Below, in pieces: positions 32,395 to 41,347 of a stretch of 64,000 nucleotides of DNA (position 1 is the first letter of the stretch; the number at the start of each line of letters is the position of its first letter). Below the pieces are notes generated by a model. It saw nothing but the letters and a program-made list of their open reading frames with translations. It did not search any database and was not told where the DNA came from. This DNA is from Solirubrobacter soli DSM 22325 (GTDB lineage Bacteria > Actinomycetota > Thermoleophilia > Solirubrobacterales > Solirubrobacteraceae): assembly GCF_000423665.1 (NCBI RefSeq), contig NZ_KE384074.1:1-64000 (forward strand). The letters are read 5' to 3'. The translations under genes were made by a program, and so were the position numbers.

Positions 32395-34001
32395 GCTCGA
32401 CTGAGCAGCTTGAACGGGCGTTCAGTGAAACGGCGCTTGCGGCGGTCCTTCAGGACGCGCTGGGCGGCGTTGTGGCCGGCGGCGGCGATCACGCCCCCGC
32501 CCGGGTGCGTCCCGGCGCCGCACAGATAGAGGCCGTGGACGGGCGTCGAGTAGCGCGAGAGCAGCGGCGTCGGGCGCATGAACGCCATCTGGTCCAGGCC
32601 CTGCTCGCCCTGGAAGATCGAGCCGCCGACGAGGCCGAAGATCCGCTCCAGGTCCGGCGGCGCGAGGACCTCGTAGTGCACGACGGCGTCGCGGACGTTG
32701 GGCGCGTGCTGGGCGACGATCTCCAGGCAGCGCTGCGCGTAGGCCTCGCGGGCGCCGTCCGGCCAGCCGGCCTCGTCGTGCGGGCCGTACTGGGTGAACA
32801 TCGTCATCACGGTCGTGCCGTCGTCGGTCAGCGAGGGATCGATCGCCGTCGGCACCTCGACCTCGATGTACGGCGCGGCGGCGGGCTTGCCGAGCGTCGC
32901 GTCCTGCCAGGCGCGCTCCAGGTAGTCGATGCTCGGGCAGATCGCGAGGCTCGTGTGCATCAGCGCGTCGTCGGAGAACCTCGGCGGCTCGCTCAGGATC
33001 CAGTTGACCTTCACGGAGCCGCCGCGCGAGCGGTAGCGCTCCATGTCGGTGACGACCTCCTCCGGGAAGTGCTCGCCGCCGACGAGGTCCAGGACGGTCG
33101 TCTTCGGGTGCGCGCCGGACATCACGATGTCCGCGGTGATCGTCTCGCCGTCCTCCAGGGTCACGCCCTGCACGCGGCCGTCGCGCACGTCGATGCTCGC
33201 GACCGGCGCGTGCGTGCGGACGGTCGCGCCGAACGCGCGGGCGCTGGCCGCGATCGCCTCGGAGATCGCCCCCATCCCGCCCTTGACGTGACCCCAGGCG
33301 CCGCCGACCCCGTCGAGCTCGCCGAGCTCGTGGTGCAGGAGGTTGTAGGCCGTGCCGGGGGTCCGCGGGCCCGCCCAGACGCCCACCACGCCGGTGCTGG
33401 CGTAGGCGCCCTTGAGGGCGTCGTTGGAGAACCAGTCGTCGAGCAGGTCGCCGACGGACATCGTCATCACGCGATAGAGCTCCTGCAGCCCTCTTCGGGA
33501 GAGCCCGGCGGCGCGGCCCGCCTCGCGCAGCAGCTCGAGCACGTCGCCCGGGTGCCTGGAGCCGAGCGCGGGCGGCGGCTTGAGCATCATCGGGCGCAGG
33601 ACGTCGGCGACGCGCTCCATCATCGCGTCGAACTCGGGCATCTTGGCGGCGTCTTTCGGTGAGACGCGGGCGAGCGAGGCCTGGGCCTTGGCGTCGTCGT
33701 TGTGGAACAGGATCGGGGTGCCGTTCGCGGCGAAGGTGGCGAACGGCGGGTCGAGCGGGATCGGGTCGTAGCCGAAGCGCTTGAGCTCGAGGTCGGCGAC
33801 CACCTGCGGGCGCAGCATGCTCACCACGTACGACGCTCTGGACACGCGGCGGCCGGGAGAGATCTCCTCGGTCACGCAGGCGCCGCCCAGCAGATCGCGG
33901 CGTTCCAGGACGCAGACGCGCAGACCCGCGCGCGAGAGGTAGGCGGCCGCGGTCAGGCCGTTGTGGCCGCCGCCGACGACGATCGCGTCGAAGTCGCTCA
34001 T
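32391..34001 (-). CDS. PYROXD2-like FAD-dependent oxidoreductase (second copy)
   Basis: Encodes 536 residues. VGGGHNGLTAAAYLSRAGLR near the N-terminus and LYLCGAGTHPGGGVIAAAGHNAAQ near the C-terminus are the FAD motifs of this superfamily, and WGHVKGGMGAISEAIAASA matches the paralog at 21903-23486 closely. The ATG overlaps the Rieske oxygenase stop (ATGA), so the two oxidative enzymes are made together. I infer sequential action on the same substrate, such as amine dehydrogenation after hydroxylation, but no specific reaction can be assigned. Confidence 0.88.
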   Translation of the reverse strand: MSDFDAIVVGGGHNGLTAAAYLSRAGLRVCVLERRDLLGGACVTEEISPGRRVSRASYVVSMLRPQVVADLELKRFGYDPIPLDPPFATFAANGTPILFHNDDAKAQASLARVSPKDAAKMPEFDAMMERVADVLRPMMLKPPPALGSRHPGDVLELLREAGRAAGLSRRGLQELYRVMTMSVGDLLDDWFSNDALKGAYASTGVVGVWAGPRTPGTAYNLLHHELGELDGVGGAWGHVKGGMGAISEAIAASARAFGATVRTHAPVASIDVRDGRVQGVTLEDGETITADIVMSGAHPKTTVLDLVGGEHFPEEVVTDMERYRSRGGSVKVNWILSEPPRFSDDALMHTSLAICPSIDYLERAWQDATLGKPAAAPYIEVEVPTAIDPSLTDDGTTVMTMFTQYGPHDEAGWPDGAREAYAQRCLEIVAQHAPNVRDAVVHYEVLAPPDLERIFGLVGGSIFQGEQGLDQMAFMRPTPLLSRYSTPVHGLYLCGAGTHPGGGVIAAAGHNAAQRVLKDRRKRRFTERPFKLLSRA

Positions 34002-35143
34002 CGCAGCGCCTCCAGGTAGCGCTCGGCGACCATCACGTCGAACGTGTGCACGTCGTCCTCCTGCGTCGTGTAGCGGCCGGGCGTGAACGAGGGCGAGCTC
34101 ATGCCGCGCTGCGTGAGCTCGCACACCTCCCAGTCCTCGCGATTGACCTGGTCCCAGAACTCGACGGCGTCGGACGAGTCGAAGTCCGGCGCCTCGATCG
34201 CCTCGGGCTCGAAGAACCACTCGCACACGACCTCGGTGCGGTCCGGGCCCTTCGGCCACAGCGTGTGCAGCATCACGTAGTCCGGGTGCAGCGACACCAG
34301 CGTGTTCGGGAAGATCAGGAAGTAGAGGATCGAGCGCACGTCGACGCCGTCGATCGGCGCGCGCGTGCGGGCGCCGTCGACGGTCATGTCCTCCACGCCC
34401 TCGGCGAGCGTCATCGAGCCGCCACACCACAGGCCGGCGCCCTCGATCGTCTCGCCGGAGAGGTAGTGGCTGAGCCGGTTCAGCTCCGGATGCACGCCCG
34501 GGCAGTGCAGGCACTCGCTGTAGTTCTCGCCGATCGCCTTCCAGTTGGCGCCGACGTCGTACACCTTGCGCGCGCCGCGTTTGAGCTCGGCGTTGCGGTA
34601 CTGCGCGAGCATCGGGGCGAGGTCGCCGATGTGGGCCTGCGGCGGCGGCGCCTCGCCGGAGAGGTCGAGCAGGACGAGCCCTTCGACGACCGCGAGGCGG
34701 ACCTCGTGCAGCGAGAAGCACTTCGGGTCGAAGTTGTCGAGGCCGCCCGTGAACGGCGCGTTCTTGAGGCTGCCGTCGAAGCCGTAGGTCCAGGCGTGGT
34801 ACGGGCACTGGATGCGACGCAGCGTGCCGTAGGGCTGGATGACCAGGCGCGCGCCGCGGTGCCGGCACGTGTTCAGGAACGCGCGCGGGAGCCCGTCGTC
34901 ATCCCCCACGACGAGCACGTTCTCGCCGCCGGCCTCGATCGTGAGGAACTGCCCGCGGCTCGCCACCTGCTCGATGTGACCGGCGCAGATCCAGCCCTGA
35001 CGGAAGAAGTTGGCACGTTCCCACTGGAAGACCGCGTAGTCCGTGTACGCCGCTCCCGGGAGCATCGTCGCCTGCTCCAGCGGCAGGCACGTGCGCTCGA
35101 CATCCGCGGCGGAGAGCGGGAGATCGGGGTTGATCACGGTCAC
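33998..35143 (-). CDS. Rieske non-haem iron oxygenase, alpha subunit
   Basis: Encodes 381 residues. The Rieske [2Fe-2S] ligands are Cys93-x-His95 (NTCRHRGARL) and Cys113-x2-His116 (CPYHAW). The mononuclear iron site is in GENYSECLHCPGVHPEL, with His213 and His218. This ENYxECxHCPxxHPE form is common in choline-monooxygenase, glycine-betaine and related N-demethylating oxygenases, so an amine or betaine substrate is plausible. No reductase or ferredoxin gene is adjacent, so electrons must come from elsewhere. The start is GTG at 35143 with AAGGGAG upstream and a good promoter at 35177-35205. Confidence 0.88.
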   Translation of the reverse strand: MTVINPDLPLSAADVERTCLPLEQATMLPGAAYTDYAVFQWERANFFRQGWICAGHIEQVASRGQFLTIEAGGENVLVVGDDDGLPRAFLNTCRHRGARLVIQPYGTLRRIQCPYHAWTYGFDGSLKNAPFTGGLDNFDPKCFSLHEVRLAVVEGLVLLDLSGEAPPPQAHIGDLAPMLAQYRNAELKRGARKVYDVGANWKAIGENYSECLHCPGVHPELNRLSHYLSGETIEGAGLWCGGSMTLAEGVEDMTVDGARTRAPIDGVDVRSILYFLIFPNTLVSLHPDYVMLHTLWPKGPDRTEVVCEWFFEPEAIEAPDFDSSDAVEFWDQVNREDWEVCELTQRGMSSPSFTPGRYTTQEDDVHTFDVMVAERYLEALR

Positions 35144-35176
35144 GCGGCAGCTCCCTTCGAGGTTCGACCGGGGCGA

Positions 35177-35205
35177 ACCCTACCACCCGCTTGTGCAACT
35201 GGCAA
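35177..35205 (-). promoter_or_regulatory. Promoter of the Rieske oxygenase operon
   Basis: On the minus strand, -35 TTGCCA (35205-35200) and -10 TAGGGT (35182-35177) with 17-bp spacing. The spacer contains GTTGCACAA, which matches half of the GntR-type operator at 2699-2711. The segment AACTG-N10-CAGTT (35197-35216) overlaps the -35 and could be a TetR-type operator. The promoter fit is good; regulator assignment is speculative. Confidence 0.55.
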
Positions 35206-35292
35206 CAAAGTCAGTTTGGTCCGTACGCGCAAGTCTGGACGCTCGCTCGCGTTTGGGAGTTGTGTCCAGCGCGCACCCCACGTAAGGCGCAC

Positions 35293-36921
35293 ATGTCTCC
35301 TTTGTTGACAGCCCGGCCGTCCGTTTCCGTGACCTTGCGTCTCGTCGGCGCGACGGTCGTCATGGCGCTGGTCGCGGCCGCGGTGCCGTTCCTCGGCGGT
35401 GACGGCCGCTCGAGCGCCGTGGTGCCGGCGGTCCTGTGCGTGGCCGTGGTCTGCGCGGCGCTGGTCAGCCATCTCCTGTACGCCTCCGCGCGTGCGACCG
35501 GCGACGGCCGGCTCGCGTGGATCGCGATCGGCACGACGCTCGCGCTGCTCGGGCTGGCGCTGACGCTGTTCTCTTCGCCGAGCCTGTTCCCGGACGGCTC
35601 GCCCGTGGCGATGAGCGAGGACGCCGCCGCGGCCCGCTACCTGCTCTGGCACGTGGCGCTGCTCGCCGCCACCGGGCTGGCGCTGTCCGGCCTGGAGCCT
35701 CGACTTCGCTCCCTGTTGATCTTCGGCGGCCTGGGTGCCCTCCTCCTCGCCTGGGCCGCCGTTGTCTCCACCCCGCTCGGCGACCTCGCGTCGAGTGACG
35801 GGTTCTCCCCCACGATGCGTGTGCTCGTCGCCGTCATCGTGGCCGCGCAGGCCGGCGCTGCCGCCCTCTGGTGGCGGCGCGCCGGCCGCGCGGTGTCCTG
35901 GGGGGACACGTGCGTGCTCGCGATGCTCGGCCTCTCGGCGTTGGACGCGTTGGCCTATGTCGTCGCGGCGCAGGCGTTCGAGGGCGCGTGGTGGGCGTCG
36001 CTCGCTCTGCGTGCCGGGCAGTTCGCGGTCCCGGCCGTGGGGCTGCTCGTCGGGTTCATCGCGGTCGCCGAGAAACTGCGGGAGTTCGAGGACGAACTGA
36101 CCGCGAACCTGATGGCCGAGCGCGAGCGGGCGCGTGCGCAGGAGGAGCGGGTCTCGCTCGACCGGCAGCGCCGCGACCGGATCCGTGCCCGGATCCAGAC
36201 GCTGATCGACGGGTTCGGGCTCGACGTCGCGTTCCAGCCGATCGTCGACCTCGCGTCGGGGCGGGTCGTCGGCGCCGAGGCGCTGGCGCGCTTCCGCGAT
36301 CCCGACGGGGGCGCGATCCCGACCGAGCGCTGCTTCCTCGACGCCCACGCGGTCGATCTGGGCGTGGGTTTGGAGATGGCGGTCATACGCCAGGCGTTGG
36401 AGTGCGAGCACGACCGGTTGCCGGCCGGGCGCTATCTCGCGCTGAACGTCTCGCCCGCCGTGCTGGAGCACGACGACCTGGCGTTCGAGATCGCCGCGCA
36501 TCGCACCGATCGGCCGTTGGTCGTCGAGATCACCGAGCATCAGCCGGTCGAGGACTACGTCGCCCTTTCCGCGTCGCTCGACCGGCTGCGGGCGTTGGGG
36601 GTGCGGGTCGCGGTCGACGACGTCGGCTCCGGCTTCGCCTCCTTCCGCCACGTCACCCGGGTCAACCCGGACATCCTCAAGCTGGACCGCACGCTCGTGT
36701 GCGGGATCGACGACGACCCGGTGCGCCAGTCGCTCGCCTCCGCGATCGTGGCCTTCGCCGCCGATGTGGGTGCGGTCGTGGTCTCGGAGGGGATCGAGTC
36801 CGAGAGCGAGCTCTGCTGCCTTCGCGGCCTCTCGGTCGGTTGCGGGCAGGGCTTCTACCTCGCCCGCCCGAACCTCGGCACGATCGACGCCGAGGTCGAG
36901 CAGCTCACGCTCGCCGCGTAG
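35293..36921 (+). CDS. Membrane-bound EAL-domain cyclic-di-GMP phosphodiesterase
   Basis: Encodes 542 residues from ATG at 35293. About eight transmembrane segments (12-260) form an uncharacterised membrane sensor, followed by a short coiled coil (262-300) and an EAL domain (about 305-540). The catalytic signature is GAEALARF (Glu329-Ala-Leu331), with EITEHQ, DDVGSGFASF, LKLD and EGIE all conserved, so it should be an active phosphodiesterase that hydrolyses c-di-GMP. There is no GGDEF domain. It is divergent from the Rieske operon with about 150 bp between. Signal sensed is unknown. Confidence 0.9.
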   Translation: MSPLLTARPSVSVTLRLVGATVVMALVAAAVPFLGGDGRSSAVVPAVLCVAVVCAALVSHLLYASARATGDGRLAWIAIGTTLALLGLALTLFSSPSLFPDGSPVAMSEDAAAARYLLWHVALLAATGLALSGLEPRLRSLLIFGGLGALLLAWAAVVSTPLGDLASSDGFSPTMRVLVAVIVAAQAGAAALWWRRAGRAVSWGDTCVLAMLGLSALDALAYVVAAQAFEGAWWASLALRAGQFAVPAVGLLVGFIAVAEKLREFEDELTANLMAERERARAQEERVSLDRQRRDRIRARIQTLIDGFGLDVAFQPIVDLASGRVVGAEALARFRDPDGGAIPTERCFLDAHAVDLGVGLEMAVIRQALECEHDRLPAGRYLALNVSPAVLEHDDLAFEIAAHRTDRPLVVEITEHQPVEDYVALSASLDRLRALGVRVAVDDVGSGFASFRHVTRVNPDILKLDRTLVCGIDDDPVRQSLASAIVAFAADVGAVVVSEGIESESELCCLRGLSVGCGQGFYLARPNLGTIDAEVEQLTLAA

Positions 36922-36982
36922 TTCGGCTGGCCGCACGGGCCGTTCGGGTGCCTGCTCCCGCGCGAGCCGGCGTCGGGTTCGG

Positions 36983-36995
36983 GATTGTTCAACAA
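36983..36995. promoter_or_regulatory. Copy of the GntR-type operator before the BTAD regulator
   Basis: The 13-mer GATTGTTCAACAA occurs here and exactly at 2718-2730, where it forms the second GntR operator. The core TTGT-TCA-ACAA is a perfect inverted repeat. It sits 2 bp before the only plausible start codon of the regulator gene at 36998, a position suited to repression. The match is seen directly; shared regulation is inferred. Confidence 0.45.
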
Positions 36996-36997
36996 CC

Positions 36998-39900
36998 CTG
37001 TCCCATCAAGTTCTCATCCAGGTCCTCGGTGGGCTGTCGGCGAACGTCGACGGAGTGCCGGTGCGGCTCCCGGCCGATGCGCGCGCACGCGAGTTGCTCG
37101 CATTCCTCGCCGTCCACCCGGGGCCGCACCCGCGCTCCCGCCTCGCGGGGGTGCTGCGGCCGGACGTGGCCGAGGAGAGCGCGCGCAAGACGTTGCGGGA
37201 CGCGGTCTATGAGCTGCGCCGGGCGTTCGCGCCGGCCGAGCCGGTGGTGGCGACGCGCGACCGTGTGGAGTTGCACGCCGAGGTGGACCTCGAGGCGTTC
37301 GCCGCGCTGCGGGCGGCGGGCGACCTCGCGGGCGCGGCGGGGGCGGCCGGCGGCGAGCTGTTGGCCGGGCTCGACGTGGACTGGGTGCTGCGGGCGCGGG
37401 ACGAGCACGCGGCGGCGGTCGGCGCCGTGCTCGCCGGCCTCGCCGAGGGCGCCGGCGATGTCGCGACCGCGATCCGGTGGACTCGGGCGCGGGTCGAGCA
37501 CGAGCCGTTCGGGGAGGCCGCGCATCGCGACCTGATCCGGCTGCTCGCCGAGTCGGGCGACCGGGCCGCCGCGCTGGCTGTCGCGGACGCGCTCGCCGAG
37601 CGGTTGCGGCGTGAGCTGCGGGTGCCGCCGTCCGCCGAGACACGGGCGCTGGTCGAGGAGGTCCGGCGCGGGCGTGTCGGCGCCTCGGCGGCCGTGGCAC
37701 AGGGCCCGCTCCCGGCGCCGCTCGCGCGGACGGCGACGCCCGCGGGCCGTGAGGCGCCGTTGCGCCGTCTGCGCGCGACGTGGCTCCAGGCGCGTGCCGG
37801 TGCGCTGCGGATCGCCATCGCTTCCGGCGAGCCCGGGATCGGCAAGACGACCCTGCTCGGCGAGTTCGCCCGCCGCGTCCACGCCGATGGCGCCGCGGTC
37901 CTGTTCGGCCGTAGCGATGAACACGGGCTCCTCCCCTACCAGCCGTGGGTCGAGGCCCTCGAGCGCCACCTCGCCGCGCTCCCACCGGTCGAACGCGCCC
38001 ACCGGCTCGACGACCCCGCGTTGACGCGGCTCCTGCCGAACCTAAAGGGGGCAGGCCCCTTTAAGTTCGATGACGCCGCGACCGAGCGGTATCGGGCGTT
38101 CGAGGCGGTGCGGGTGCTGCTCGAGGAGACGGCCGCGGCGCGGCCGGTGCTGCTCGTGCTCGACGACCTGCAGTGGGCGGACGCGGACTCGCTGCACCTG
38201 CTGCGCCACCTCGCGCGGATGGCGCACTGGGCGCGGGTGCTGGTGGCGATCTCGATGCGGCGGGCGGAGCTGTCGCCCGACGCGGCGCGCGCGGTCGCGG
38301 ACCTGCGGCGCGAGGGGCCGCTGCTGCAACTCGAGCTCGGCGGGCTCGACGAGGACGCGGTCGCGGCCGTGCTCGCGCGGCATCGGGCGGGCGGCGATGC
38401 CGGCGTCTACCGCGCGCGCACCGGCGGGAACCCGTTCTTCCTCGACGAGCTGCTGCGCGAGGAGGCCGAGCACGGGCCGGGGTGTGCGACGCCGCCGGGC
38501 GTGCGGGAGGTGATCGGCCGCCGGATCGCGCGGCTTCCCGACGCGGCGCGCTGCGTGCTGCGGACCGGCGCCGCGCAAGGGCTCGAGTTCGAGCCGCTCG
38601 TCCTCTCCACCCCCGAGCTGGTGCTCGACGGCCTCGACGCCGCGATCGGCGCGGGCCTGCTGACCCGCGTCGGCGAGCACCGCTACGCGTTCCCGCACGC
38701 GCTGATCGCCGAGACGGTCCTGGCGGAGCTGTCGCGCTCGCACCGCGCAAGGCTGCACCTGCGAATCGCGGACGTGCTCGGTGAGACCGGCGACGCCGGC
38801 GAGATCGTCAAGCACGTCCGCGCGGCGGGGGCGCTGGCCCCGCGCGAGCGGCTCGTCGAGGCGGAGCTCGCGGCCGCCCGCGGGGCGGAGGAGATGCTCG
38901 CGTACGCCGACGCGGCCTCGCACTACGAGGCCGCCCTCCCCTTGATCGGGGAAGTGGGCCGCGGCGACATCCTGCTTGCGCTCGGGGCGGCGCGGGATCG
39001 GGCGGGCTGTCGGACGAGGGCGCGGGAGGCGTTCGGTGAGGTCCTGGCGCTCGCGCGGCGCACCGAGGACCCGCTGTTGCTCGCCCGTGCGGCGCTCGGG
39101 CACGGTGGGGTCGGGGTCCTCGTGGACGCGCCCGATCAGGACGTCACGCGCGCGCTCGAGGAGGCGCTGCACCGGCTCCCCGCCAAGGAGAAGGCGCTCG
39201 CCGCGCGGCTCAGGGCGCGGTTGGCGATCGAGATCTACTACCCCGACCGCGCGGGCGCCGAGGCGCTGAGCGCGGAGGCCGTCGAGGATGCGCGGCAGGC
39301 GAACGACCCGGCGGCGCTGGCGGCCGCGCTCAACGCCCGCCGGGTCGCGTGCTGGACGCCTGAGCTGATCGAGGAACGGCTCGAGGCCGCGACCGAGATG
39401 ATCGAGGCGGCCGAACGGGCCGGCGATCGCGAGGGCGTGTTGCAGGGGCGCAACTGGCGGGTCGTGGACCTGATGGAGCTCGGCCTGCGCCCCGCGCTCG
39501 ATCACGAGATCGACGCGTACGAGGCGCTCGCGGACCAGGTCGGGCTCGCGCACTACCGGTGGTTCGTGCCCCTGTGGCGCTCTGCGCTCGCCCAGCTCGA
39601 AGGCCGCTGGGCGGACGCGCGGAGCAGCGGACAGGAGGCGCTGATGCTCGCCGCGCAGGCGGACGACCCGATGGCGCCGTGGCTGATCCGCGCCCAGCAC
39701 GAGAGCGCGCTCGACGTGCGCGGGCTCCACGCCCAGATCGACCGCGACTGGTACGTCGCGATGGCGGCCTCCTCGGCACAACCGTGGGCGTGGCTGACGT
39801 GCCTGGCGTACTTCGACGCCGCGAACGGCGACCACGACGCCGCCCGCGACGCCCTGAACGACGTGATGCGCGACGCGAAACTCCCCGACACCGTCAACTG

Positions 39901-40276
39901 GCACGTGATGAGGGAGCTGGCCGAGGCGGCGGCGATCGTCGGCGACCGCGAGTCGGCGGCCCGCCTGCACGACAAGCTCGCGCCCCACGCGCGGCTGTTC
40001 AGCGTCGTCGCGCGCGGCGGGATCTGCCTCGGCTCGACGCAGTACTACCTGGGACGCCTCGCGGACACCCTCGGCCGCCCCGACGAGGCCGAGCTGCGGC
40101 TGAGACGATCGATCACCGAGAACCTGCGGATCAACGCCAGGCCGCGGGCGACGATCGCGCTGCAGCGCCTCGGCGAGCTCCGCGACGACCACGAGCTCCT
40201 GCAGCAGGCCGCCGCGAAGGCGGACGCGCTGGACATGCCCGGCGTCGCCGCCCGCTCACGCGCCTACGTCTCGTAG
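36998..40276 (+). CDS. BTAD-AAA ATPase-TPR transcriptional regulator (AfsR-like), non-canonical start
   Basis: Encodes about 1092 residues. An OmpR-type winged helix (to about 95, LLAFLAVHPGPHPRSRLAGVLRPDV) and BTAD domain (to about 235) precede an ATPase (Walker A SGEPGIGKTTLL, Walker B LLVLDDLQWADADS) and a long TPR-like helical C-terminus. No LuxR HTH is present. Between the upstream gene's stop (36921) and the first conserved residues there is no in-frame ATG, GTG or TTG; CTG at 36998 is the only near-cognate start. A REP-like palindrome (38038-38068) is embedded in frame, adding about nine residues (LKGAGPFKF) in the ATPase domain. The gene may therefore be expressed weakly or be altered. 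Confidence 0.8.
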   Translation: MSHQVLIQVLGGLSANVDGVPVRLPADARARELLAFLAVHPGPHPRSRLAGVLRPDVAEESARKTLRDAVYELRRAFAPAEPVVATRDRVELHAEVDLEAFAALRAAGDLAGAAGAAGGELLAGLDVDWVLRARDEHAAAVGAVLAGLAEGAGDVATAIRWTRARVEHEPFGEAAHRDLIRLLAESGDRAAALAVADALAERLRRELRVPPSAETRALVEEVRRGRVGASAAVAQGPLPAPLARTATPAGREAPLRRLRATWLQARAGALRIAIASGEPGIGKTTLLGEFARRVHADGAAVLFGRSDEHGLLPYQPWVEALERHLAALPPVERAHRLDDPALTRLLPNLKGAGPFKFDDAATERYRAFEAVRVLLEETAAARPVLLVLDDLQWADADSLHLLRHLARMAHWARVLVAISMRRAELSPDAARAVADLRREGPLLQLELGGLDEDAVAAVLARHRAGGDAGVYRARTGGNPFFLDELLREEAEHGPGCATPPGVREVIGRRIARLPDAARCVLRTGAAQGLEFEPLVLSTPELVLDGLDAAIGAGLLTRVGEHRYAFPHALIAETVLAELSRSHRARLHLRIADVLGETGDAGEIVKHVRAAGALAPRERLVEAELAAARGAEEMLAYADAASHYEAALPLIGEVGRGDILLALGAARDRAGCRTRAREAFGEVLALARRTEDPLLLARAALGHGGVGVLVDAPDQDVTRALEEALHRLPAKEKALAARLRARLAIEIYYPDRAGAEALSAEAVEDARQANDPAALAAALNARRVACWTPELIEERLEAATEMIEAAERAGDREGVLQGRNWRVVDLMELGLRPALDHEIDAYEALADQVGLAHYRWFVPLWRSALAQLEGRWADARSSGQEALMLAAQADDPMAPWLIRAQHESALDVRGLHAQIDRDWYVAMAASSAQPWAWLTCLAYFDAANGDHDAARDALNDVMRDAKLPDTVNWHVMRELAEAAAIVGDRESAARLHDKLAPHARLFSVVARGGICLGSTQYYLGRLADTLGRPDEAELRLRRSITENLRINARPRATIALQRLGELRDDHELLQQAAAKADALDMPGVAARSRAYVS
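38038..38068. repeat. REP-like palindrome inside the BTAD regulator gene
   Basis: The stem TAAAGGGG/CCCCTTTA with loop GCAGG, extended by GAACC/AGTTC to 13 bp with one mismatch. The same stem with loop TCAGG occurs at 55379-55401, and related blocks occur in 18163-18279. Here it lies within the coding frame, without a stop codon in that frame, between segments that are normally contiguous in this ATPase family. Confidence 0.7.
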
Positions 40277-41307
40277 CCCCAGCGAAAGCCCGGGACGAGC
40301 CCGTCCAGAACGAGCGGACTTCCCGGCAGCCCGTCGACCAACTCCGCCGCGTTGAACGCCGACGGCGCGACATCGTTGGGCGTGTCCGGATGGAACACCG
40401 CCGCGAGCAGCTCGATCTGCCCGCGCCCGATCCCCAGCTCCCCCATGCCGCCGCCGTACATCGCGACGCCGTTCGCGGCGCACCACTCGTAGATCTCGAA
40501 CAGCGGCCGCAGCCCGCCGATCCGCGACGGCTTGACGTTGATCGTGCGGGTGGTGATGTCGCCCACGCGGTGGATCGGCGCGTCGAAGGAGAGCCGGTCG
40601 CGCACAGGCTCGAGCAGTGCCTCGACCTCCTCGAGCTCGTGCGGATCCTCGAACAGCGCGTCCGGGAACGACGCGAGCACGACCCGGTACATCGCGATCA
40701 ACGCGGCCTCGTCCTCGACCGGCAGCCCGTAGCGCCCTTTGAAGTCGACCGTCGCCACACACCCGAGCTCGACCAGTTCCGACACGATCGAAGACGTCCA
40801 GTCCGGCGCCGCGTCGAGCTTGAAGCCGACGGACGGGTTCGCCGCCACGCGGCGGGCGATCCCGTCGGACGACGCCGGATCGCCGAGCCCGAGCGAGTTG
40901 ACGAACCGCAGCGGCGCCACCGGCCGGCCGACCACCGACGGCAGCGTCTCCCCCGCCTGGCGCAACGCGAGATCCAAGGCCGCCGACTCGAACGCCCAGT
41001 TGCGCCATGCGCGCGCCATCTCCCACTCGGGCGGCGCGACCGTCCACTGGTCGACGGTCGCCAGGTGCTCGACGAAGCTCCCCAGCGTCCACGAGCCGGC
41101 CAGGTCGAGATACGGACCCAAGGCGTGCAGCTTCTCGCTGTTCTCGTCGAAGAGGCCGACGTCCTCGCCGACGCCCTCCGTCCCGCCCCCGAAGAGCCGG
41201 TACTGCGTGGTGATCCGGTCGAACCCGTAGAGCTCGTTCCCGTCGAGCTTCTCGAGCCTGTACCCCTCGACGAGCAATGGCAGATCCCTGACGCGCTCCC
41301 ACAGCAT
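40264..41307 (-). CDS. Enolase-superfamily protein
   Basis: Encodes 347 residues from ATG at 41307. A capping domain (1-115) is followed by a modified barrel with candidate superfamily residues in VGFKLDAAPDW, TVDFKGRYG, LFEDPHE, SFDAPIH and INVKPSRIGGL, in the order used by muconate-lactonising and o-succinylbenzoate-synthase-like enzymes (Lys, Asp, Glu, Asp, Lys). Members abstract a proton alpha to a carboxylate using Mg2+. I cannot tell which reaction it performs, and the ligand spacing is unusual enough that a non-standard member is likely. Its 3' end overlaps the BTAD regulator by 13 bp; it is divergent from a NarL-type regulator gene. Confidence 0.75.
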   Translation of the reverse strand: MLWERVRDLPLLVEGYRLEKLDGNELYGFDRITTQYRLFGGGTEGVGEDVGLFDENSEKLHALGPYLDLAGSWTLGSFVEHLATVDQWTVAPPEWEMARAWRNWAFESAALDLALRQAGETLPSVVGRPVAPLRFVNSLGLGDPASSDGIARRVAANPSVGFKLDAAPDWTSSIVSELVELGCVATVDFKGRYGLPVEDEAALIAMYRVVLASFPDALFEDPHELEEVEALLEPVRDRLSFDAPIHRVGDITTRTINVKPSRIGGLRPLFEIYEWCAANGVAMYGGGMGELGIGRGQIELLAAVFHPDTPNDVAPSAFNAAELVDGLPGSPLVLDGLVPGFRWGYET

Positions 41308-41347
41308 TTGCCGGACCCTAGCGACCCCAGGTACTGTCGCGCCCACA

